The notes under the pieces: generated by a model
Told to the model about the DNA's origin: nothing
The model's input: the letters and a program-made list of their open reading frames with translations, nothing else
The model's database searches: none
Translations under genes and position numbers: made by a program
Part shown: one piece after another, positions 6,902 through 14,732 of the stretch
Position numbering within the stretch: the stretch's first letter is position 1
How the letters are laid out: each line of letters starts with the position of its first letter
Origin: an uncultured Actinomycetes bacterium
GTDB lineage: Bacteria; Actinomycetota; Actinomycetes; S36-B12
Direction of reading: 5' to 3'
DNA: 22,072 nt
Assembly: GCA_905181745.1 (NCBI GenBank)
Contig: CAJIYV010000015.1
Location: 1-22,072, forward strand

Positions 6902-9001
6902 TTACTCGCCGCGATTTTTAGCGATTATTTCTTCGGCGACGGCCTTTGGGACCTGCGCGTAAGAATCGAATTGCATACTGTAACTCGCACGACCCTGAGT
7001 ACGGCTACGTAGATCTCCTACATAGCCGAACATTTCAGACAGGGGCACAAGTGCTTTAACTACTCGAGCACCGGAGCGCTCTTCCATTGCTTGCACCTGT
7101 CCACGGCGCGAGTTTAGGTCTCCAATGACGTCGCCCATAAAGTCTTCCGGTGTGGTGACTTCAACGAGCATCATTGGCTCAAGCAGTGCCGGGCCAGCTT
7201 GGCGGGCGCCTTCTTTAAAGGCCATAGTTCCTGCGATCTTAAACGCAAGTTCGGAAGAATCGACATCATGGAAGGCTCCGTCAAGAAGAGTGACTTTCAC
7301 ATCAACCATCGGGTAGCCGGCGAGCACTCCATGTTGCATGGATTCCTGTGCGCCAGCATCAACCGATGGGATGTATTCACGAGGGATTCGTCCACCGGTG
7401 ACCTTGTTCTCGAATAGGTATCCGCCACCTTCTTCGGTATTCGGTCCCAATGAAATTTGAATCTTCGCGAACTGACCGGATCCACCCGTTTGCTTCTTGT
7501 GGGTGTAATCGATGCGGTCAACCTTCTTAGTCAAAGTCTCGCGGTAAGCGACCTGCGGCTTACCCACATTGGCCTCAACCTTGAATTCGCGCTTCATGCG
7601 GTCGACCAGAACCTCAAGGTGAAGTTCGCCCATTCCTTCAATAATGGTCTGGCCGGTCTCTTCATTCGTTGACACGCGAAAGGTGGGGTCTTCTTCAGCG
7701 AGCCGCTGGATTGCTGTTCCCAATTTTTCTTGATCACTCTTCGTCTTTGGCTCAATCGCGACCGAAATAACGGGGTCAGGGAAGGTCATTGACTCGAGCA
7801 CAACAGGCTTGCCCGCGTCGCACAGGGTTTCACCGGTTGTGGTGTCTTTTAGTCCCATAACAGCGACAATGTCGCCGGCGCCCACCGAGTCAATTTCTTC
7901 ACGCTTATTTGCGTGCATTCGATAAATTTTTCCGATTCGCTCTTTGCGGCCCTTAATGCTGTTAAGCACCTGGGTTCCAGTCTGCAAGCGGCCCGAGTAC
8001 ACCCGCACGTAAGTGAGTTTTCCCAAGTGAGGGTCGGTCATGATCTTGAATGCTAGCGCGCTAAAAGGCTCGTCGTCACTGGGCTGGCGCAGGATTTCAA
8101 CGTCTTCGTCCCCCACTTTGTGACCGTCGATCGCGGCGATGTCAAGTGGCGAAGGAAGGAATGAAATGACAGCGTCAAGCATTGGCTGTACGCCCTTATT
8201 CTTAAAGGCTGATCCGGTCAGTACTGGGGTAAGTTTGGCAGCCAGAGTTGCTCGGCGAATACCGGCCTTGATTTCTTCAACCGAAATTTCAACGCCATCA
8301 AGGTACTTCTCCATGATTTCGTCGTCCGCTTCACCCAGAGTCTCGACCAGCTTCTCACGGTATTCCTTGGCCTTGTCCACCATGTCTGCGGGAATTTCTT
8401 CGACTTCGTAGTCCTCGCCGATAACGGTCTCGCCTCGCCAGGTGAGGGCGCGCATTTCAATGAGGTCAACAACACCAATAAAGTCCGACTCGTTGCCAAT
8501 GGGCAGCTGAAGGACTAGCGGGACCGCATTCAAGCGGCTAACGATCATGTCTACGCACATGTAAAAGTCCGCGCCAGTGCGGTCAAGTTTATTAATGAAA
8601 CACATGCGGGGAACGCTGTAGCGGTCGGCTTGACGCCACACCGTCTCTGACTGTGGTTCTACACCAGCAACTCCGTCGAACACTGTTACCGCGCCATCTA
8701 GCACCCGAAGTGAGCGTTCAACTTCAACCGTGAAGTCAACGTGACCTGGGGTGTCAATGATGTTGATCGTATTGTCTTTCCACTCGCAAGTGGTGGCAGC
8801 GGAGGTAATCGTGATTCCGCGTTCTTGTTCTTGTTCCATCCAGTCCATGGTGGCTGCGCCTTCATGGACTTCACCGATTTTGTAGTTGATGCCGGTGTAA
8901 AACAGGATACGCTCAGTTGTCGTGGTTTTGCCCGCGTCGATATGCGCCATGATCCCAATGTTGCGGACCTTGGCGAGGTCTAGGACTGTTCCTGTTGACA
9001 C
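6902..9001 (-). CDS. fusA: Elongation factor G (GTG start)
   Basis: EF-G is the ribosome translocase GTPase and also acts in ribosome recycling. The 699-residue protein has a classical domain I with AHIDAGKTTTTERIL (P-loop, about residues 19-33), RGITITSAAT (switch I), DTPGHVDFT (switch II) and NKLDRTGADF (G4), then domain II (PFSALAFKIMTDPHLGKLTYVRVYSG), domain III (SDQEKLGTAIQRLAEEDPTF), domain IV (YRETLTKK, KKQTGGSGQFAKIQI) and domain V (GDVIGDLNSRRGQVQAME). The length is that of canonical EF-G1. The start is GTG at 9001 with GGAG nine bases upstream of it. The gap to rpsG is 45 bases, and tuf follows. Confidence 0.98.
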   Translation of the reverse strand: MSTGTVLDLAKVRNIGIMAHIDAGKTTTTERILFYTGINYKIGEVHEGAATMDWMEQEQERGITITSAATTCEWKDNTINIIDTPGHVDFTVEVERSLRVLDGAVTVFDGVAGVEPQSETVWRQADRYSVPRMCFINKLDRTGADFYMCVDMIVSRLNAVPLVLQLPIGNESDFIGVVDLIEMRALTWRGETVIGEDYEVEEIPADMVDKAKEYREKLVETLGEADDEIMEKYLDGVEISVEEIKAGIRRATLAAKLTPVLTGSAFKNKGVQPMLDAVISFLPSPLDIAAIDGHKVGDEDVEILRQPSDDEPFSALAFKIMTDPHLGKLTYVRVYSGRLQTGTQVLNSIKGRKERIGKIYRMHANKREEIDSVGAGDIVAVMGLKDTTTGETLCDAGKPVVLESMTFPDPVISVAIEPKTKSDQEKLGTAIQRLAEEDPTFRVSTNEETGQTIIEGMGELHLEVLVDRMKREFKVEANVGKPQVAYRETLTKKVDRIDYTHKKQTGGSGQFAKIQISLGPNTEEGGGYLFENKVTGGRIPREYIPSVDAGAQESMQHGVLAGYPMVDVKVTLLDGAFHDVDSSELAFKIAGTMAFKEGARQAGPALLEPMMLVEVTTPEDFMGDVIGDLNSRRGQVQAMEERSGARVVKALVPLSEMFGYVGDLRSRTQGRASYSMQFDSYAQVPKAVAEEIIAKNRGE

Positions 9002-9046
9002 GAGTTTCTCCGTTTTTCTCTAATGCTTTCCGTTAACGTGTGAGGC

Positions 9047-9517
9047 TTACCACCGGTAATGAGCGAACGCCTTATTGGCTTCGGCCATTTTATGGATGTC
9101 TTCCCGCTTCTTCACTGCTGCGCCAAGACCATTTGACGCGTCCAATATTTCGTTCATGAGGCGCTCGGTCATGGTTTTTTCGCGGCGCTTGCGCGAGTAG
9201 CCCACGAGCCAACGCAGTGCCAAAGTTGTTGAGCGGCCAGGCTTAACCTCAACGGGAACCTGGTAGGTCGCGCCACCAACCCGGCGGGAGCGAACTTCCA
9301 AGGTTGGGCGAATATTGTCCAAAGCTCGCTTCAGAGTCTGTACAGGGTCGGTGCCGGACTTTTCCAGACACCCTTCAAGTGCGCCATACACAGCACGCTC
9401 TGCCACGGAACGCTTTCCATCGAGAAGAACCTTGTTGATCAGCTGGGTAACAATCGGCACCCCATACACTGGATCAATAACGATTGGTCGCTTTGCTGCT
9501 GGACCCTTACGAGGCAT
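9047..9517 (-). CDS. rpsG: 30S ribosomal protein S7
   Basis: S7 nucleates assembly of the 30S head and contacts tRNA in the E site. The 156-residue protein starts MPRKGPAAKRP and has the family signatures DPVYGVPIVTQLINKVLLDGK (residues about 16-36), NIRPTLEVRSRRVGGATYQVP (about 68-88), RWLVGYSRKRREKTM, and the C-terminal KREDIHKMAEANKAFAHYRW. This is the normal length. Its ATG overlaps the rpsL TAA by one base (TAATG), so it is translated by coupling with rpsL. In several bacteria S7 represses the str operon; no homologous target can be identified in this junction by eye. Confidence 0.98.
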   Translation of the reverse strand: MPRKGPAAKRPIVIDPVYGVPIVTQLINKVLLDGKRSVAERAVYGALEGCLEKSGTDPVQTLKRALDNIRPTLEVRSRRVGGATYQVPVEVKPGRSTTLALRWLVGYSRKRREKTMTERLMNEILDASNGLGAAVKKREDIHKMAEANKAFAHYRW

Positions 9518-9891
9518 TAGGCCTTCTCCTTCTTTGCGCCGTAGCGGGACCGTGCTTGCTTGCGGTTCTTAACGCCTTGTGCGTCAAGTGCGCCGCGGAT
9601 GACTTTGTAACGAACGCCGGGAAGATCGCGAACTCGACCACCACGCACCAGCACAATTGAGTGCTCCTGCAGATTGTGGCCAACCCCAGGGATGTAGGCG
9701 GTGACTTCCACCTGGGAGGTCAACCGCACCCGGGCCACTTTGCGAAGCGCAGAGTTTGGCTTCTTGGGGGTGGTTGTATACACACGTGTACACACCCCGC
9801 GCCGCTGTGGGCTGCCTTTAAGGGCCGGGGCATTCTTTTTGGAGACCTTGTCCTGCCGACCCTTGCGGACCAGCTGCTGGATCGTAGGCAC
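9517..9891 (-). CDS. rpsL: 30S ribosomal protein S12 with Arg at position 88
   Basis: S12 is at the decoding centre and controls accuracy; it is the classical streptomycin-resistance target. The 124-residue protein starts PTIQQLVRKGR after a GTG initiator and has GSPQRRGVCTRVYTTTPKKP (Lys43 and Lys44 kept), then GHNLQEHSIVLVRGGRVRDL. The residue after RGGRV is Arg (codon CGC at 9630-9628) at position 88, where E. coli and Mycobacterium tuberculosis S12 have Lys. Position 70 is Val instead of the usual Glu in GEGHNLQEH. Asp89, the RimO methylthiolation target, is kept. The open frame continues upstream for 61 codons but the family start and AGGAGAGG SD set the GTG at 9891. First gene of the str cluster. 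Confidence 0.98.
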   Translation of the reverse strand: MPTIQQLVRKGRQDKVSKKNAPALKGSPQRRGVCTRVYTTTPKKPNSALRKVARVRLTSQVEVTAYIPGVGHNLQEHSIVLVRGGRVRDLPGVRYKVIRGALDAQGVKNRKQARSRYGAKKEKA

Positions 9892-10003
9892 GTTACGCCT
9901 CTCCTGACTTCTCGTTCGTTTTCGGTTAACCGGAACGACCCACGCGCTCGGGCGTGTCGAATGCCTCGCGGCACTCACTACGCTTAAACTCGCAGGATTC
10001 TCC

Positions 10004-10018
10004 GGTGGTATTACCACC
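10004..10018 (-). promoter_or_regulatory. Candidate rpsL promoter (extended -10) inside a 15-bp palindrome
   Basis: The minus strand reads GGTGGTAATACCACC: arms of six bases around AAT. Within it, TGG-TAATAC matches an extended -10 (TGnTATAAT-like). No good -35 hexamer is seen at 16-18 bases upstream, which is consistent with an extended -10 promoter. The palindrome could also be a repressor operator. Experimental support is absent. Confidence 0.45.
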
Positions 10019-10040
10019 TCGCGCCGCACAAGATGCCTGC

Positions 10041-10075
10041 GGCACGCGAGAGCGTGCCTGAGGGGGTCAGGCACG
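10041..10075 (-). other. Two mutually exclusive hairpins upstream of rpsL
   Basis: On the plus strand GGCACGC (10041-10047) pairs with GCGTGCC (10052-10058) across a GAGA loop, while CGTGCCTGA (10053-10061) pairs perfectly with TCAGGCACG (10067-10075) across five G residues. The two stems share 10053-10058, so only one can form at a time. Neither is followed by a U-tract on the minus strand. They may close the DUF4190 transcript or regulate read-through into the str operon. Confidence 0.5.
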
Positions 10076-10132
10076 ACTGTGAAGACTACCTTCCCTTACT
10101 TGACCCCCTTCACCGGGGTCCCCCTAAGGTCT

Positions 10133-10513
10133 CTAATTCCCCCAAACCCCAAGGATCGTGATAACGAATAGGGCCAGAATTCCCAAGATCACTAAAGCCA
10201 TATAGACACCAATATTGACCCAGGCAACTATTTTTGATGCGGTAACCAGCGGCCCCCCGCCAATGGAACCGTTACTGGCAGTGATTTCCTTCTCTGCCTT
10301 GTTGGCGAAAACTAACGACACAATCGCTAGCACAATCGGGAAGATCATCCAGGAAGCTATCGACAGCACCAGTGCCGCGATCGAATTGCCTGAAGCGCTA
10401 GGGGCTGTCGGCAGTCCAATGACCGGTTGAGGGGGCGTTGCTTCCCAGATGGACTCCGCGGGAGCACTTACTTCGGCCGGGCTTATCTCTGGTTCTGACG
10501 TTTCGTTACTCAT
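10133..10513 (-). CDS. Small membrane protein, DUF4190-like
   Basis: The 126-residue product has a Pro/Ser/Glu-rich hydrophilic N-terminus (residues 1-42) and two hydrophobic segments, about 43-70 (NSIAALVLSIASW, then FPIVLAIVSLVFANKAEKEI) and about 94-124 (KIVAWVNIGVYMALVILGIL). The pattern NSxAxxxLxxxS, PI-xxAIxxGhhA-x-K-A and xGGGxxxAxxhxWxxxxhxxxxh is that of DUF4190, a family of small actinobacterial membrane proteins of unknown function often found with TM2-domain proteins. A TM2 remnant indeed lies just upstream. It sits between rpoC and rpsL, where many actinobacteria have unrelated genes. SD is weak (AGGGG, 12 bases before the ATG). No function can be assigned. Confidence 0.8.
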   Translation of the reverse strand: MSNETSEPEISPAEVSAPAESIWEATPPQPVIGLPTAPSASGNSIAALVLSIASWMIFPIVLAIVSLVFANKAEKEITASNGSIGGGPLVTASKIVAWVNIGVYMALVILGILALFVITILGVWGN

Positions 10514-10552
10514 AGGCGTAATCTACCCCTAGTAGGGACAACTCTGCGCCTA

Positions 10553-10748
10553 CTACGACCAGTTAATCAGCAGTCGATCTTCTTTGTCCTTAAAAGAACT
10601 CACCAAAATCACAATGAAGTGAACCAGAACCCAGATACCAAGTCCTGCACCCGTCACGATCACGTGAAATCCCGTGCCGATCTTGCCCAGGTAAAAGCGG
10701 TGAACCCCGATCTGCGCACGCAAGAGCCGATCCCCCAGGAGCAATTCG
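10553..10748 (-). pseudogene. TM2-domain protein remnant, 5' end missing
   Basis: The frame encodes the core of a TM2 domain: IGVHRFYLGKIGTG (the conserved G-x-HRFYLG-x-x-G-x-G turn), then GAGLGIWVLVHFIVILVSSF and FKDKEDRLLINW. TM2 proteins have two transmembrane helices joined by this turn. Here the first helix is not recognisable: the preceding sequence reads FFELLLGDRLLRAQ, and further upstream the frame runs straight through the rpoC terminator hairpin into the end of rpoC. No start codon with an SD is available. The usual Asp of the second helix (WxxD) is His. I read it as an N-truncated, decaying gene; a very short expressed peptide cannot be excluded. It lies 39 bases upstream of the DUF4190-like gene. 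Confidence 0.55.
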
Positions 10749-10790
10749 AAAAATGTGAAGGGGAGCCGGTTTACCGGTTCCCCTTCACAT
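10749..10790 (-). terminator. Intrinsic terminator of rpoBC
   Basis: Nineteen bases after the rpoC stop, ATGTGAAGGGGAGCCGGT (10753-10770) faces ACCGGTTCCCCTTCACAT (10773-10790), an 18-base stem with one mismatch (a G-U/A-C position depending on strand) and a short apical loop. On the minus strand it is followed by TTTT and then TCG, the classical form of a Rho-independent terminator. It ends the rpoBC transcript before the DUF4190-like gene and the str operon. Confidence 0.92.
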
Positions 10791-10808
10791 GTATGTGGCG
10801 CGTGTGGC

Positions 10809-13800
10809 TTAGAAGCCGCGAAACTGGAACTCTTCCAAAGGAACAGCTTCACCTGACGTTTGACCAAAGGATGCGTATTCCATGTCGTCATATCCGGTAA
10901 AGGATGCGTACATGGCAGCCTTGGCTTCCTCCGTTGGCTCCACCTTGATGTTGTGGTAGATCGGCATTCCGGTTCCAGCTGGGATCAGCTTGCCCAAGAT
11001 GACGTTCTCCTTTAAGCCGAGTAGTGGATCGCTCTTCGCGGAGATCGCTGCGTCAGTGAGGACACGGGTGGTCTCCTGGAAAGAAGCGGCCGATAGCCAA
11101 GATTCGGTTGCGAGCGAAGCCTTGGTGATGCCCATAAGTTCGGGGCGACCCGATGCTGGTGTTCCACCGTTTTTGACAACCCGGCGGTTCTCAACTTCAA
11201 AGACCCCACGGGCAACAAGTTCACCAGCGAGGAAGTTTGAATCGCCCGATTCAATAATCGTGATGCGCTTCAGCATCTGACGAACAATTACCTCGATGTG
11301 CTTGTCGTGGATCGACACACCTTGTGAGCGATAGACCTCTTGTACTTGTTCAACAAGATGCAGTTGGACCGCACGCTGGCCCAAAATACGAAGTACCTGT
11401 TTCGGATCAATCGCACCAATCACGAGTTGTTGTCCCACAATCACGCTATCGCCTTCTTCAACCAGCATCCGCGAACGACGTGGAACCGAGTATTCAATTT
11501 CCTCGGTACCGTCGTCAGGGGTGATGATTATTTTGCGAAGTTTCTCAGCGTCTTCAATGCCAACCCGTCCGGCGACTTCGCTGATCGGAGCGACGCCCTT
11601 GGGTGTTCGCGCTTCAAAGAGTTCCACGACACGTGGCAAACCATGTGTGATGTCTTCACCTGCAACACCACCTGTGTGGAAGGTGCGCATTGTGAGCTGG
11701 GTGCCGGGTTCACCAATGGACTGGGCAGCGACGATGCCGACGGCTTCGCCGACATCGACCAATTTGCCCGTCGCCATTGAACGTCCGTAGCAGCGTGCAC
11801 AAGTCCCCACAGCGCTCTCGCAAGTGAGAACGGTGCGAACACGGACCTTGTCTGCTCCGTCAGCAATCATCTTCTCTAGTCGCGGAATGTCGAGTTCTTC
11901 ACCTGCGGTAGCAACCGTTTTGCCATCAACTTCAACATCGCGGGCGAGTACTCGTGAGACCAGTGCAGTATCGAGATGCTCAAGTGGACGCAGTGTCCCG
12001 TCGACCATTTCAGCAATCTCTATTTCAGCACCGCGCTCGGTCTCGCAGTCAACCTCGCGGACGATTACGTCTTGGGAGACGTCGACCAAACGACGGGTGA
12101 GGTAACCCGAGTCAGCGGTACGAAGTGCCGTATCTGCAAGACCCTTTCGAGCGCCGTGAGTGGAGATGAAGTACTCGAGTACTGTCAAACCTTCACGGAA
12201 ATTGGCCTTAATTGGACGGGGAATGATTTCGCCCTTTGGGTTTGCTACGAGACCGCGCATACCGGCGATCTGACGAACCTGCATGTAGTTACCACGGGCT
12301 CCTGAGTCGACCATAATGTGGACGGGGTTCGACTCTGGGAAGTTCTCCTGCATTGCCTTGGCGACTTCATCGGTTGCGCGGGTCCAGATCTCAATGAGTT
12401 CCTGCCGACGCTCAGAGTCAGTGATGAGGCCCTTCTCGTATTGCTGTTGGACCTTTGCATCCTTTTCTTCAGCTTTAGCGATCAAACCGGCCTTGGCCGA
12501 CGGCGCAACTACATCGGAAATCGAGATGGTGACGCCGGAACGCGACGCCCAGTGGAAACCGAGTGACTTGAGTTGGTCGAGAGTTTCAGCAACCTCGATC
12601 TTGGGGTACATCTCACTCAAACGGTTGACTGTCGCGCCGAGAACCTTCTTATCAACCTTTTCGTTGACAAACGGGTAGTCAGATGGCAGCGCTTCATTGA
12701 ACAATATGCGGCCAAGGGTGGATACGAGCATGAGTGGATCACCGAAAGTCCAACCTTGTGGCACTTCATGTCCTAGCGGCGGCGTGGTGTCTGCCAAGCG
12801 GAATCGAGCTTTTTGGCCGAGCACAAGTGATCCTCGGTCAAGAGCCATCACTGCTTCAGCGATCGAAGAGTAAGCGGCCAGCTCGTTCTCCGGCACATCT
12901 TTACTGGCCGAGGTCATGGTCGTGAGTGTGTAGATACCTAACACCATGTCCTGTGTTGGCGTCGTGATCGGACGACCATTTGCAGGTGAAAGGATGTTGT
13001 TGCTCGAAAGCATTAGGATTCGCGCTTCTGCTTGTGCTTCAGTTGACAACGGTACGTGCACTGCCATCTGGTCACCGTCGAAGTCCGCATTGAATGCGGT
13101 ACACACGAGTGGGTGAATCTGGATTGCCTTACCTTCAATGAGTTGGGGTTCGAAGGCTTGAATACCCAAACGGTGCAGAGTTGGTGCGCGGTTAAGCAAC
13201 ACTGGATGTTCGTTGATGACCTCTTCTAAGACATCCCACACCACTGCACGAGAACGCTCCACCATGCGCTTTGCACTCTTGATGTTTTGTGCATGGTTGA
13301 GGTCAACCAGGCGCTTCATGACAAACGGCTTAAACAACTCGAGCGCCATCTGCTTAGGCAGACCACATTGGTGCAACTTGAGTTGTGGTCCCACCACAAT
13401 CACTGAGCGTCCTGAGTAGTCGACACGCTTGCCCAGGAGGTTCTGGCGGAAACGCCCCTGCTTACCCTTGAGCATGTCAGAGAGTGATTTCAACGCCCGA
13501 TTACCTGGACCGGTAACTGGGCGGCCACGGCGACCGTTGTCAAAGAGCGCGTCAACTGCTTCTTGCAGCATGCGCTTTTCGTTATTAACAATAATTTCAG
13601 GTGCACCGAGGTCAAGTAGACGCTTGAGGCGGTTATTGCGGTTGATCACGCGACGGTAAAGATCGTTGAGATCAGAAGTGGCAAAACGCCCACCATCGAG
13701 TTGAACCATGGGGCGCAGATCCGGTGGGATAACCGGAACAGCATTTAAGACCATGCCCATTGGCGAGTTAGTCGTGCTCATGAACGCGTTCACCAATTTC

Positions 13801-14687
13801 AGGCGCTTTAGGGCCCGGGTCTTCTTTTGGCCCTTACCCGTTGCGATTACTTCACGCAGGTACTCAGACTCGGCTGCGAGGTCAAATGACTCGAGGCGCT
13901 TTTCAATTGCTGCAGCGCCCATGCCACCATCAAACCAACGACCATAACGATCGCGCATCTCGCGAAAGAGCATCTCGTCACCTTCAAGGTCTTGGATCTT
14001 GAGGGTGCGGAAACGATCAAACACTTTGTCCAGACGATCGATTTGGACATCCGCACGTCGGCGTAGGGCAGCAAGCTCGCGCTCGCCCGATTCACGAACC
14101 TTACGGCGAACTTCGCTTTTAGCGCCTTCGGCTTCAAGTTCAGCTATGTCGGCTTCCATCTTCTGCGCGCGGGTCTCAAGGTCGGCGTCGCGACGCTTTG
14201 AAATCTGTTTCTTCTCCACGCTGAGTTGGTTCTCAAGGGAAGGCAGCGCTTCATGGCGGCCATCTTCGTCGACCCATGTGATCATGTAAGCAGCGAAATA
14301 GATGACCTTCTCTAGATCCTTTGGTGCCAAGTCAAGTAGGTAACCTAAACGGCTAGGGACACCCTTGAAGTACCAGATGTGGGTTACTGGCGCCGCAAGC
14401 TCGATGTGTCCCATGCGCTCGCGACGAACCTTTGCGCGAGTTACCTCAACGCCGCAACGCTCACAGATAATTCCCTTGAAGCGAACCCGCTTGTACTTAC
14501 CGCAGTAGCACTCCCAGTCACGAGTAGGTCCGAAGATCTTCTCGCAGAACAAGCCGTCTTTCTCTGGCTTGAGTGTGCGGTAGTTAATGGTTTCGGGCTT
14601 CTTGACTTCACCGTATGACCAGGTACGAATATCGTCTGCTGTTGCAAGACCGATTCGCAACTCGTCAAAGAAGTTAACATCTAGCAC
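10809..14687 (-). CDS. rpoC: DNA-directed RNA polymerase subunit beta' (GTG start)
   Basis: RpoC carries the catalytic magnesium of RNA polymerase. The 1292-residue protein has the N-terminal zinc site Cys60, Cys62, Cys75, Cys78, a charged coiled-coil insertion at about residues 140-235 that is typical of actinobacteria, the clamp/lid region, the universal NADFDGDQM motif (533-541; Asp535, Asp537, Asp539), the bridge helix and trigger loop (about 830-875, LEYFISTHGARKGLADTALR) and the second zinc site (Cys881, Cys956, Cys963, Cys966). Length is close to the mycobacterial subunit. The GTG at 14687 begins the canonical MLDVNFFDELRIGLAT and has GAAGGA eight bases upstream. It lies 45 bases after rpoB and is followed by a strong terminator. 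Confidence 0.99.
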   Translation of the reverse strand: MLDVNFFDELRIGLATADDIRTWSYGEVKKPETINYRTLKPEKDGLFCEKIFGPTRDWECYCGKYKRVRFKGIICERCGVEVTRAKVRRERMGHIELAAPVTHIWYFKGVPSRLGYLLDLAPKDLEKVIYFAAYMITWVDEDGRHEALPSLENQLSVEKKQISKRRDADLETRAQKMEADIAELEAEGAKSEVRRKVRESGERELAALRRRADVQIDRLDKVFDRFRTLKIQDLEGDEMLFREMRDRYGRWFDGGMGAAAIEKRLESFDLAAESEYLREVIATGKGQKKTRALKRLKLVNAFMSTTNSPMGMVLNAVPVIPPDLRPMVQLDGGRFATSDLNDLYRRVINRNNRLKRLLDLGAPEIIVNNEKRMLQEAVDALFDNGRRGRPVTGPGNRALKSLSDMLKGKQGRFRQNLLGKRVDYSGRSVIVVGPQLKLHQCGLPKQMALELFKPFVMKRLVDLNHAQNIKSAKRMVERSRAVVWDVLEEVINEHPVLLNRAPTLHRLGIQAFEPQLIEGKAIQIHPLVCTAFNADFDGDQMAVHVPLSTEAQAEARILMLSSNNILSPANGRPITTPTQDMVLGIYTLTTMTSASKDVPENELAAYSSIAEAVMALDRGSLVLGQKARFRLADTTPPLGHEVPQGWTFGDPLMLVSTLGRILFNEALPSDYPFVNEKVDKKVLGATVNRLSEMYPKIEVAETLDQLKSLGFHWASRSGVTISISDVVAPSAKAGLIAKAEEKDAKVQQQYEKGLITDSERRQELIEIWTRATDEVAKAMQENFPESNPVHIMVDSGARGNYMQVRQIAGMRGLVANPKGEIIPRPIKANFREGLTVLEYFISTHGARKGLADTALRTADSGYLTRRLVDVSQDVIVREVDCETERGAEIEIAEMVDGTLRPLEHLDTALVSRVLARDVEVDGKTVATAGEELDIPRLEKMIADGADKVRVRTVLTCESAVGTCARCYGRSMATGKLVDVGEAVGIVAAQSIGEPGTQLTMRTFHTGGVAGEDITHGLPRVVELFEARTPKGVAPISEVAGRVGIEDAEKLRKIIITPDDGTEEIEYSVPRRSRMLVEEGDSVIVGQQLVIGAIDPKQVLRILGQRAVQLHLVEQVQEVYRSQGVSIHDKHIEVIVRQMLKRITIIESGDSNFLAGELVARGVFEVENRRVVKNGGTPASGRPELMGITKASLATESWLSAASFQETTRVLTDAAISAKSDPLLGLKENVILGKLIPAGTGMPIYHNIKVEPTEEAKAAMYASFTGYDDMEYASFGQTSGEAVPLEEFQFRGF

Positions 14688-14732
14688 GTATGTGTCCTTC
14701 GTTCGTTTCGAATAATTCGGGTGAGAGACTGA

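Larger units (their letters stand above)
9892..10132 (-). other. rpsL leader region (str operon upstream sequence)
   Basis: These 241 bases between the DUF4190-like gene and rpsL contain no convincing gene. Reading in the direction of transcription they hold: a hairpin GACCCC/GGGGTC (10102-10120), two competing GC-rich hairpins (10041-10075), a 15-bp palindrome overlapping an extended -10 element (10004-10018), a small TGCC-GCGA-GGCA hairpin (9962-9973), CACGC/GCGTG (9941-9956), the palindrome CGGTTAACCG (9923-9932) and the rpsL SD. If the -10 is real, rpsL has a structured 5' leader of roughly 110 bases. Confidence 0.6.

Noticed and set aside
9892..10074. N-terminal extension of rpsL by 61 codons
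   Set aside because: The frame is open only by chance through the structured leader; S12 starts at PTIQQLVRKG and a good SD precedes the GTG at 9891.
10102..10120. GACCCC/GGGGTC hairpin after the DUF4190-like gene as an intrinsic terminator
   Set aside because: The stem is short and no U-tract follows on the minus strand; kept only as part of the rpsL leader description.
10990..14680. Many plus-strand open frames opposite rpoC and rpoB
   Set aside because: They mirror the codon pattern of the real genes, have no SDs or recognisable domains, and are antisense shadows.
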